Part shown: one piece after another, positions 15,003-20,447 of the stretch
Layout: every line of letters starts with the position of its first letter
Position numbering within the stretch: the stretch's first letter is position 1
Origin: Limnoglobus sp043780595
GTDB lineage: Bacteria; Planctomycetota; Planctomycetia; Gemmatales; Gemmataceae
Assembly (NCBI GenBank): GCA_043780595.1
Contig: JAYWCL010000181.1
Coordinates: forward strand, 1-20,447
DNA: 20,447 bases
Reading direction: 5' to 3'
Translations under genes and position numbers: made by a program
Notes under the pieces: model-generated
What the model was told of the DNA's origin: nothing
Database searches by the model: none
Seen by the model: the letters and a program-made list of their open reading frames with translations, nothing else

Positions 15003-15860
15003 ATGTTCGCCGATGTCGCCGTGATTTCACTGAATCAGCTTCGCGTACAGTACGGCGCGTTCACGGCTGTCGACAATCTTTCGCTCGATATTCGCCGTGG
15101 CGAACTGTTCGGTCTACTCGGGCCGAATGGGGCCGGGAAGTCGACGACGATCCGCGTGCTGATCGGGCAACGCCAGCCGAACGCGGGGTCTGTCACCATC
15201 GCGGGGTTCGACATCGTTCGCGATTGGGCCAAGATTAAGCCCGTGTTCGGCTACGTGCCGGACCGCGAGAACCACTTCGAAGAGTTCACCGGGCGACGCA
15301 ATCTCGAATTTTTCGCCGACCTCTACGGCGTGCCCCGGATGCGAGTTCGCGACTGCCTGAAACTCGTCGAACTCGACGAAGCCGGCGACCTACCCGTTCG
15401 CGGTTACTCATTGGGTATGCGCCGCAAACTGCTCCTGGCGCGGGCGCTGATTCACGAACCCAAAATCCTTTACCTCGACGAACCGACCGCGAACCTCGAC
15501 ATTCACTCCGCCGAGGTCGTTCACCGGATTCTGCGCGACCGTGTGGCCGACGGGGCGACGGTGATTTTAACTACGCACGACATGGACGAAGTCGAAAAAA
15601 TCTGCGACCGCGTCGGCATCATGTGCAAGGGAAAACTCATCGCACTCGATTCGCCGATGAAGCTGAAACAGGCGCACACCGAGCGAAAAGTCGATGTCGT
15701 GACCGCGATTGGCGAGCGGCTCGTCTTCAATCTCGACGACGATGCGGATCGGCAGAAGTTAGCCGAAGTGATCCGCGCCGGGCGGACGGCGAGCCTGAAA
15801 ACCCGCGAGTTCGACTTCCACGCGACCTTCCTGAAACTGACCGGCTTGGCGTTCGATTGA
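15003..15860 (+). CDS. ABC transporter ATP-binding protein
   Basis: 285 residues of the ABC-2 exporter type. Walker A is GPNGAGKST (40-48), Walker B ILYLDEP (155-161) and the H-loop His is 192 in LTTHDMDEVE. The signature is YSLGMRRKLLLARAL (135-149), the degenerate form of LSGGQ common in this class. The Q-loop is odd: FGYVPDRENHFEEFTGRRNL has Asp where Gln usually follows VP. I chose the ATG at 15003, preceded by GAGG at a six-base spacing; the longer frame from a GTG at 14946 adds residues without family resemblance. It stops 12 bases before the permease gene and should power it. The substrate is unknown. The gene is divergent from the glycan operon, so a link to glycan export is only possible. 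Confidence 0.92.
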   Translation: MFADVAVISLNQLRVQYGAFTAVDNLSLDIRRGELFGLLGPNGAGKSTTIRVLIGQRQPNAGSVTIAGFDIVRDWAKIKPVFGYVPDRENHFEEFTGRRNLEFFADLYGVPRMRVRDCLKLVELDEAGDLPVRGYSLGMRRKLLLARALIHEPKILYLDEPTANLDIHSAEVVHRILRDRVADGATVILTTHDMDEVEKICDRVGIMCKGKLIALDSPMKLKQAHTERKVDVVTAIGERLVFNLDDDADRQKLAEVIRAGRTASLKTREFDFHATFLKLTGLAFD

Positions 15861-15872
15861 CGATGGGAACCG

Positions 15873-17147
15873 ATGCGATTTTACATTCTCCGTGCGCTGT
15901 TCCTCAAAGAGTGCCATCGGCACGTCGCCAATCGCGGCGGGCTGGCGCTCGGCTTGCTCCTGATCGCGGCGACGATTTTGCTGACGGTGTTCAACCCGAT
16001 GGGCGGCGGCGAAGGCTCCGGCGATGCCACCAGTTCCGGCATCGTCGGCGGCATTCACCATTGCTACATCGAGTACCCGAAGGAAGATAAACAGTACATG
16101 TCGACGCTGCTCGATCACCTCGACGCGAACACGCCAAAGGAGATGAAACCGAGCATCAAATACCGCGCGTTGCGACCCGAGAATATCGAAAGTACGATCA
16201 ACTACTCGCCGGGTGTCGGCAGTATTCGACTCAAGTTGGTCGTCGGGAACAATGGCCGCAAGACGCTCGAAGTTCGCATCTGGCACCCGCCCGGCGAACC
16301 CGAAGCGATGGCAATATACGAGAACTGGTTCTTCCGCGAAGCTCGATACGCCTTCCAGGCCATTGCGGAAAAGGACATCGTCGCCGCAGGGGGGGCGGCA
16401 TTGCCGAGTTCGCCCGTATCGACCGTAACCGACGACCTGTGGGCGATCCGCGAATCGTTCGGGCGTCTCGAACGCGATGCTGAGGCGGCGCGCATCGCAC
16501 TCGGTGCCAAGGCCCCGCCGAACGCATTCGTCCCCGCCATATTCATCGAGCGCCAGGGTCTCGGTGGCAAAGTGCTCGACTTCCGTTCGGCGATCGCCAC
16601 GGGCCTCGTCGTGTTCGCATTATACTTTACATGCGTATACTTGTTGCCGACGTTGAATTGCGAAGAGCGCGAGCGCGGCGTGCTTCTGGCGCAGGCGCTT
16701 TCGCCCGCATCACCCGCAGAAATTTTAGCGGCGAAGTTCCTGTTTTATCCGCTCATGGGTTGCGGCCTCGCGGCGACCATCGCGGGCATTTACAAAGTGT
16801 CGGTGCTTTCGACGCTATTTTTCTGGCTCTCGCTCGGTGCCGTCGCCGCCGGATTCCTCGGCATCGGCATGACCGTCGCCACGCTCGCCAAAACCCAACG
16901 GGCCGCGTTCCTCGGTGCGATGTGCTATCTACTTTCCGTGTCGTTGGTACTCATCATTTGTTCCACGAACGGCATCCCGTTCATCCCGTATCTCGCACTC
17001 GAATTCCACATCCCCCGCATCTTGCACGCCTCATTATCCAACAGTGTCAAGTCCGAACACTGGATCCACCTGATCGCCGCGCTCGGCCTCGCCACCTGCT
17101 GGATTACCATCGCCGGCTACCTGTTCCGCAAACGCGGCTGGCAGTAA
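15873..17147 (+). CDS. ABC-2 type transporter permease with large periplasmic insertion
   Basis: 424 residues. The first membrane helix is at about 24-41 (GGLALGLLLIAATILLTV). A long hydrophilic region (about 45-225) follows, then five to six helices packed into the last 200 residues (ATGLVVFALYFTCVYLLP through WITIAGYLF). This layout, one helix, outer domain, then helices, is that of ABC-2 exporters of the NatB/drug-exporter kind, unlike O-antigen Wzm permeases, which are shorter and lack the insertion. The segment NCEERERGVLLAQALSPASP carries the conserved EREsGt-type coupling helix. The ATG follows the ATPase stop by 12 bases and a GGGAA lies five bases before it, so the two form one operon. 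Confidence 0.87.
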   Translation: MRFYILRALFLKECHRHVANRGGLALGLLLIAATILLTVFNPMGGGEGSGDATSSGIVGGIHHCYIEYPKEDKQYMSTLLDHLDANTPKEMKPSIKYRALRPENIESTINYSPGVGSIRLKLVVGNNGRKTLEVRIWHPPGEPEAMAIYENWFFREARYAFQAIAEKDIVAAGGAALPSSPVSTVTDDLWAIRESFGRLERDAEAARIALGAKAPPNAFVPAIFIERQGLGGKVLDFRSAIATGLVVFALYFTCVYLLPTLNCEERERGVLLAQALSPASPAEILAAKFLFYPLMGCGLAATIAGIYKVSVLSTLFFWLSLGAVAAGFLGIGMTVATLAKTQRAAFLGAMCYLLSVSLVLIICSTNGIPFIPYLALEFHIPRILHASLSNSVKSEHWIHLIAALGLATCWITIAGYLFRKRGWQ

Positions 17148-17168
17148 ACGCATCCGCAGAACGATACA

Positions 17169-17260
17169 TGTTTATACTTCTCACGGCTGGAAATGACACG
17201 TTACCAGTCTAACAGTCCATTCTTGTTAGCCCGACGCGCTAGCGAGGGATTACTATCGTT
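17169..17260 (+). repeat. 92-bp LARRASEG dispersed repeat, copy 1
   Basis: Begins TGTTTATACTTCTCACGG and ends TACTATCGTT. The core GTTAGCCCGACGCGCTAGCG (17225-17244) plus AGGGAT translates as LARRASEG. It aligns without gaps over 92 positions, about 79 identical, to the reverse complement of 19256-19347. The two long perfect blocks are GGAAATGACACGTTACCA and GTTAGCCCGACGCGCTAGCG. It lies just downstream of the permease gene and downstream of nfo on the other strand. Confidence 0.85.
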
Positions 17261-17523
17261 TATGTGATGAGAGCAACCGGAGGCGAACGTCCGGTCCGTA
17301 GGATGACGAACTCGATTCGGCCTTTTGCCGTGGCGAGCCTGCAGGAAAGTGGCGAAGCCCGATACGCTCGGTCCGCGAGGACGCGATTTCTTCGACATAA
17401 GATTTCGACGGTGAGTTTCGCGAGCGAATCCCAGATGCTCATCGGAACGGCATATACACGATCGACCATTGGGGTACGGCAGTGGCCGCATTCGCATGTA
17501 CGCAGGCGGGAGGTACGCCACAA
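17260..17523 (-). CDS. Doubtful small ORF downstream of nfo
   Basis: 87 residues from a TTG, MWRTSRLRTCECGHCRTPM and on to GRSPPVALIT. CECGHC could be half of a zinc ribbon but no second pair is clear. The frame is open further upstream into the end of nfo (reading LVEKLFEAVFSGEL), without a good start codon. No family is recognised and the other five frames of the region are also partly open. It may be a decayed gene end. I list it only because the 410-base gap otherwise holds nothing but the repeat. Confidence 0.2.
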   Translation of the reverse strand: MWRTSRLRTCECGHCRTPMVDRVYAVPMSIWDSLAKLTVEILCRRNRVLADRAYRASPLSCRLATAKGRIEFVILRTGRSPPVALIT

Positions 17524-17558
17524 TTCCCCACTGAATACCGCCTCGAACAGTTTTTCAA

Positions 17559-18473
17559 CTAAACCGCTTCGCGGAGAAATGCACGCAGTTTGCCGAGGTT
17601 GATTGGGTCCATCGGGCCACCGGCATCGTCTTCTTTCGGCGTTTCCAGAATCATCGGCAACTCGCGAAATCGCGGGTCGGTCACGAGCCTTCGGAACGCC
17701 GGTTCGCCGATCATTCCCAAACCGATCCCCGCGTGACGATCGACGCGACTGCCGAGACCTTTCACGCTGTCGTTGATGTGAAACAACAGGATCTGCTTCA
17801 ATCCGATCGTTCGATCGAATTCTTCAAACGTCGATACATATTCGCCTTCGGTGCCCAGCGGGTAACCCGCCGCGAAAATGTGACAAGTATCGACGCAAAC
17901 ACCGAGCCGATCGGGTGCCTTCACAGCATTCAACAAGTATGCGAAATGGTCGAAGTTCGCACCGAGGCAACTCCCCTGCCCGGCGGTGGTTTCGAGCAGC
18001 ACTTTCACATTTTGACTGGGCCGCAAGGCATGAACGCGATCGACGGCGGCGGCCACCCGCCGCAAACCGGCCGTCTCGCCACTGCCAACGTGCGCGCCGG
18101 GGTGCGTCACCAAGTACGCGAGTCCCAACGCCTCCGCACGGTCGAGTTCATATGCGAACGCGGCTATCGATTTTTCGTAGATGGCATCATCGGGCGACGC
18201 GAGATTGATGAGATACGAATCGTGTGCCGTCAGAAACTGCAACTTCGATTTCTTCGCAAGTTGTAGAAATGCCGCGACATCATTCGCAAGGATCTGCTTC
18301 CCCGTATACGCATCGAGCGGCGAGCGTTCGCCCGATTGCCCCGTGGCGAACACGTTCCACTGCGACGGCGTGGCAGTGAAAATTTGCACCGTCTGCGCTT
18401 CGAGCGCGAGCGCCGCGTCGATTGCTTTCGTGAGTCCGCCCGCAATCGAAAGGTGCGCCCCAAACAGCGGCAT
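17559..18473 (-). CDS. nfo: Endonuclease IV (AP endonuclease)
   Basis: 304 residues. Endonuclease IV cuts DNA 5' of abasic sites during base-excision repair with a three-zinc centre in a TIM barrel. It starts MPLFGAHLSIAGGL, the family hallmark. All nine metal ligands known from the E. coli enzyme have counterparts: H84, H124 (THPGAH), E161 (LLETTAGQG), D195 and H198 (VDTCHIF), H232 (FHINDS), D245 and H247 (DRHAGIGLG) and E277 (ILETP). The length is slightly above the bacterial norm. A GAGG sits about eight bases before the ATG. The gene for the secreted protein ends 60 bases upstream in the same direction, so co-transcription is possible. No truncation or unusual residue seen. Confidence 0.97.
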   Translation of the reverse strand: MPLFGAHLSIAGGLTKAIDAALALEAQTVQIFTATPSQWNVFATGQSGERSPLDAYTGKQILANDVAAFLQLAKKSKLQFLTAHDSYLINLASPDDAIYEKSIAAFAYELDRAEALGLAYLVTHPGAHVGSGETAGLRRVAAAVDRVHALRPSQNVKVLLETTAGQGSCLGANFDHFAYLLNAVKAPDRLGVCVDTCHIFAAGYPLGTEGEYVSTFEEFDRTIGLKQILLFHINDSVKGLGSRVDRHAGIGLGMIGEPAFRRLVTDPRFRELPMILETPKEDDAGGPMDPINLGKLRAFLREAV

Positions 18474-18533
18474 AGCGGAACCTCAGATTCGACGGGTACG
18501 ACGCGGAACGTCGCACCCGGATTGGCCACTACA

Positions 18534-18962
18534 TTAGTTGCCCGATTGACCGTACATGAAGTAATCGCGTGGGCTGCGAATGTATGGGTTTTGTGGGAAC
18601 ACCAACGTGCCAGGCATCGAGGCACCGGGCGAGCCGGGCAACCCACTACCGGGTGCGGGCATCGCGTTCGTGTCGGCACAGCCTTTGCCGTTCTTGCCGC
18701 ATGGCGACGAACTGTCCTTCTTCCACCACAGCACTTTCTTGAACATCGGGTTCCAGCCATAGGGGCTGGCCCCACCGCCACTTGCCATCGACGCGCCGGG
18801 GGGCGGGCCGTATGGCATTCCCTGGATTCCGCCCGGTGGCATACCCGGCATCCCGCCAGGCATTCCGCCGGCACCCGGAGGGCCGCCCCATTGTGCGTTC
18901 GCCCCATTCGAGGTGACGACAACACCAGCGGCAACGGCCATTGTAAACAAGAACTTCTTCAT
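18534..18962 (-). CDS. Secreted Gly/Pro/Met-rich small protein
   Basis: 142 residues. MKKFLFTMAVAAGVVVTSNG then ANA gives a clear Sec signal peptide, with likely cleavage after residue 23. The mature part opens with a GGPPGAGGMPGGMPGMPPGG low-complexity stretch rich in Gly, Pro and Met. It ends with MFKKVLWWKK, a pair of Cys (PCGKNGKGC) and a second Pro-rich tail. I recall small secreted planctomycete proteins with a WWKK-type segment, but no function is known. The ATG at 18962 is preceded by GAGGAACG seven bases away and begins the signal peptide; an upstream Met at 19025 would place the signal peptide internally. It is 60 bases upstream of nfo on the same strand. Confidence 0.75.
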   Translation of the reverse strand: MKKFLFTMAVAAGVVVTSNGANAQWGGPPGAGGMPGGMPGMPPGGIQGMPYGPPPGASMASGGGASPYGWNPMFKKVLWWKKDSSSPCGKNGKGCADTNAMPAPGSGLPGSPGASMPGTLVFPQNPYIRSPRDYFMYGQSGN

Positions 18963-19255
18963 CGTGCGTTCCTCGCAAAAGGGTGTCGCCATCCGTGGTG
19001 GCGGTATCGCGTTCCCCATACGCATCGACCGCGCAATCGTTACGACGCGACAAAACTCGGTAATCCATTATTTGGGAATCGCTCGACAGGCTTCACAACA
19101 CGCACAAATTCACCAGCTTGCCATTTCGCAGTTTTTTGGGACAGGATTCACAAGATGCAACAGGATTTATAATTCGAAGCGGGTGATTCGATACGTTTTT
19201 TTGTTAGCCCGACGCGCAAGCGAGGGGAACCCGCGAGAAGGCACGACATCGCTGA

Positions 19256-19347
19256 AACGATAGCAATCCCTCGCTAGCGCGTCGGGCTAACGGGATTGAA
19301 TTGCTAGATTGGTAACGTGTCATTTCCGACCGCGTGAAGTATAGACA
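19256..19347 (-). repeat. 92-bp LARRASEG dispersed repeat, copy 2 (inverted)
   Basis: Read on the minus strand from 19347 it starts TGTCTATACTTC and ends GCTATCGTT. It is the gap-free partner of the repeat at 17169-17260, about 79 of 92 positions identical. The two copies point toward each other around nfo and the secreted-protein gene. The core also pairs with the shorter, plus-oriented copy at 19203-19227. Confidence 0.85.
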
Positions 19348-19370
19348 GTGAAGAAGCATTTCTCGAATCA

Positions 19371-19395
19371 ATCCTGTTAATCCTGTTAATCCTGT
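19371..19395. repeat. Triple 9-bp ATCCTGTTA repeat
   Basis: ATCCTGTTA occurs at 19371 and 19380, with a third ATCCTGT at 19389 followed by C, all in phase. The translated minus-strand read is LTGLTGL-like. It abuts the 3' end of the membrane-protein gene and forms the outer arm of the nested palindrome. Similar AATCCTGTTAATCCTGT runs are common dispersed sequences in environmental bacteria, as I recall. Confidence 0.85.
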
Positions 19396-19411
19396 CTGAA
19401 GAAGTCTGGGA

Positions 19412-20074
19412 TTACAATCGCCCCGAGACGGAAGCGGCAACGAATAGGATCACGCAACACATCACGCTGATGAACGCACTCATTGCGGCCGTCGAGAGCC
19501 ACGCCCCCGCCGTATTTTCACCGCGGGAACAGGTCGCGAGCGACGAGCGCAACTCGCGTTCGAGTTCCTCATTCAGGCGTTCGTCGGCAGCCAGAATCTT
19601 CACCGTAATATGGCTAAACGCATGGAAGGGAACGACTTCGATCAACGGCCGATCGTCGGACCAAACGTTCCCGAACCGTTTCGCCTCGATGCCCATGTGC
19701 GCGAACAGATCGCGCAAAGTCGCCTCTGCGGATGCGAGATCGATATTGTAAACCGACAGCGATTTCCGCCGCGATTGCAACGTCAGTGCCGCACACGCAA
19801 GCACCAATAACAGATACCCGACTGGCAGCACCAAACTGGCGATTTGCACGTTCTCCCAGTTCTCTCGCACGTTCGCGCCGTTCAGTAGCGGATTTTTTTT
19901 CGTCGCCACAGAGCTGAGTAAAAGGCCCACGCATAACAGGAAGCCACCGAGTGCCGCCAACAGCGAAACGAAGTCCCACCGGGACGAAACCACCGTGGGG
20001 CGGTCGCGTCGGTTGACGGCGGAAAGCCAGAATAGGTATAGAGTTAGGGGGGTCAGGCAGAGGATGCCACCCAT
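19412..20074 (-). CDS. Four-helix membrane protein of unknown function
   Basis: 220 residues from the ATG at 20074. Hydrophobic helices lie at about 3-19 (GILCLTPLTLYLFWLSA), 35-55, 80-98 and 195-216. The first helix is followed by NRRDRPTVVSSRWDF, a segment I recall from planctomycete membrane proteins. Between helices 3 and 4 is a cytoplasmic or periplasmic domain (RRKSLSVYNID, GIEAKRFGNVW, EVVPFHAFSHITVKI). The frame is open to 20200 but the added 42 residues look like random translation; no clear ribosome binding site helps choose. No function can be named. The gene's 3' end touches the repeat element. Confidence 0.7.
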   Translation of the reverse strand: MGGILCLTPLTLYLFWLSAVNRRDRPTVVSSRWDFVSLLAALGGFLLCVGLLLSSVATKKNPLLNGANVRENWENVQIASLVLPVGYLLLVLACAALTLQSRRKSLSVYNIDLASAEATLRDLFAHMGIEAKRFGNVWSDDRPLIEVVPFHAFSHITVKILAADERLNEELERELRSSLATCSRGENTAGAWLSTAAMSAFISVMCCVILFVAASVSGRL

Positions 20075-20193
20075 GCAGAGCAACGGTAGCTGGGGCAGCG
20101 GCAAGGGATGGCTCCGAGGGGAAATCCGCGCGAGGTTACTTCGATAATTGTAGACGAATTGCCGTTTTGAGGCAGGTCGAAGTGAAAGAGACC

Positions 20194-20221
20194 TTCCCAA
20201 AATCCAAACGCCCCCTATACT
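20194..20221 (+). promoter_or_regulatory. Promoter of the initiator tRNA gene
   Basis: TTCCCA (20194-20199, four of six bases of TTGACA) is 16 bases from TATACT (20216-20221, five of six of TATAAT). Initiation about 7 bases later falls near 20228, six bases before the tRNA, a normal tRNA-gene arrangement. Confidence 0.5.
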
Positions 20222-20233
20222 TCAGTTACAAGA

Positions 20234-20308
20234 CGCGGCGTGGAGCAGCCCGGTTAGCTCGCCAGGCTCATAACCTGGAGGTCATAGGTTCAAATCCTAT
20301 CGCCGCAA
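20234..20308 (+). tRNA. Initiator tRNA-Met (CAU)
   Basis: Full cloverleaf. The acceptor arm is CGCGGCG against CGCCGCA with the diagnostic unpaired first position (C1 opposite A72), which marks initiator tRNA. The D arm has GAGC/GCTC with the A11-U24 pair typical of initiators. The anticodon loop is CTCATAA with CAT. The T arm is ATAGG-TTCAAAT-CCTAT. The discriminator is A at 20308; no CCA is encoded, so it is added later. The anticodon stem reads CCAGG/CCTGG: the usual three G-C pairs next to the loop are here A-U, G-C, G-C. Confidence 0.95.
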
Positions 20309-20362
20309 TTTGTTTTTTAGTCCTGCGATTTTCAGCACAACTCCAATACCACTAGTGCGTCG

Positions 20363-20447
20363 TCAAGTCTTGGTTTTGGGGTAAAGTCGCTTTAACTTTA
20401 TGCGTGCGTCTGCGAGTTTGAATTGCCAGTCGACGCCGCGTTGCTTG
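20363..20447 (-). mobile_element. 3' end of a transposase gene, probable IS630-type, cut by the window edge
   Basis: The minus strand reads KQRGVDWQFKLADARIKLKR then LYPKTKT and stop (20363-20365). WQF..ADARIKLKRLYP is the C-terminus I associate with IS630-family DDE transposases. Only about 27 codons are inside the window. A CTAG at 20353-20356, just past the stop, fits the TA target duplication of that family, followed by TGCGTCGTC, a possible terminal repeat. The element sits about 45 bases downstream of the initiator tRNA gene. Family assignment is tentative. Confidence 0.5.

Larger units (their letters stand above)
19138..19397. repeat. Nested palindromic element, about 260 bp
   Basis: Two layers of inverted repeats share one centre. 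The inner arms are the LARRASEG cores, plus-oriented at 19203-19227 and minus-oriented at 19267-19291; they match over about 24 bases with one or two mismatches and leave a loop of about 39 bases. The outer arms are ACAGGAT-type repeats (19138-19168) and three ATCCTGTTA-type repeats (19371-19395) in the opposite orientation. The region is gene-free between the secreted-protein gene and the membrane-protein gene. RNA from either strand could fold as a long hairpin. Whether it is mobile is not shown. Confidence 0.6.

Noticed and set aside
14946..15860. GTG start for the ABC ATPase at 14946
   Set aside because: The first 19 residues do not fit the family; the ATG at 15003 has a good GAGG site, and a possible -10 overlaps the GTG.
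17201..17521. A 106-residue minus-strand frame containing LARRA
   Set aside because: It reads through the dispersed repeat and has no start signal; the peptide is a by-product of the repeat.

Overview
The window looks like chromosomal DNA from a planctomycete, most likely Gemmataceae. Three things suggest this. Short dispersed repeats translate to the LARRASEG peptide, which I associate with planctomycete genomes. A small membrane protein carries the NRRDRPTVV-type segment, which I recall from this group. A VapBC-like pair also resembles planctomycete ones. This assignment is from recall of family features, not from a search.

Left flank (1-2900): about 735 bases without a convincing gene but with repeats. 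Then comes a small antitoxin-like gene overlapping a frameshifted PIN-domain (VapC-like) toxin gene. After it are three minus-strand genes: a small antitoxin-like protein, a membrane protein resembling the N-terminal half of membrane-anchored dual-specificity phosphatases, and an unknown protein. A repeat-rich spacer follows.

Centre (3016-14536): one tightly packed ten-gene minus-strand operon for a cell-surface or secreted glycan. In transcription order it encodes three GT4-type glycosyltransferases, a Wzy/O-antigen-ligase-like membrane protein, two more GT4 enzymes, an exostosin-like (GT47) transferase, an NAD-dependent sugar epimerase/dehydratase, a polytopic GT-C-like membrane protein and a sixth GT4 enzyme. 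Seven of the nine junctions overlap by 1 or 4 bases and the other two have gaps of 1 and 4 bases, so translational coupling is likely throughout. No flippase, Wza/Wzc pair, Wzm-type exporter or initiating phosphoglycosyl transferase is visible inside the window.

Right (15003-20447): a divergent ABC exporter pair (ATPase and ABC-2 permease with a large loop domain). Then come endonuclease IV (nfo) behind a small secreted Gly/Pro/Met-rich protein, a four-helix membrane protein, an initiator tRNA-Met with its own promoter, and the 3' end of a probable IS630-type transposase at the window edge. Two inverted copies of a 92-bp LARRASEG repeat flank the nfo/secreted-protein module. One of them lies inside a nested palindromic element of about 260 bp, the most unusual non-coding structure here. 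The most interesting system is the glycan operon: a densely coupled polymer-assembly pathway joining many retaining GT4 enzymes to a eukaryote-like exostosin enzyme and a Wzy-like polymerase.
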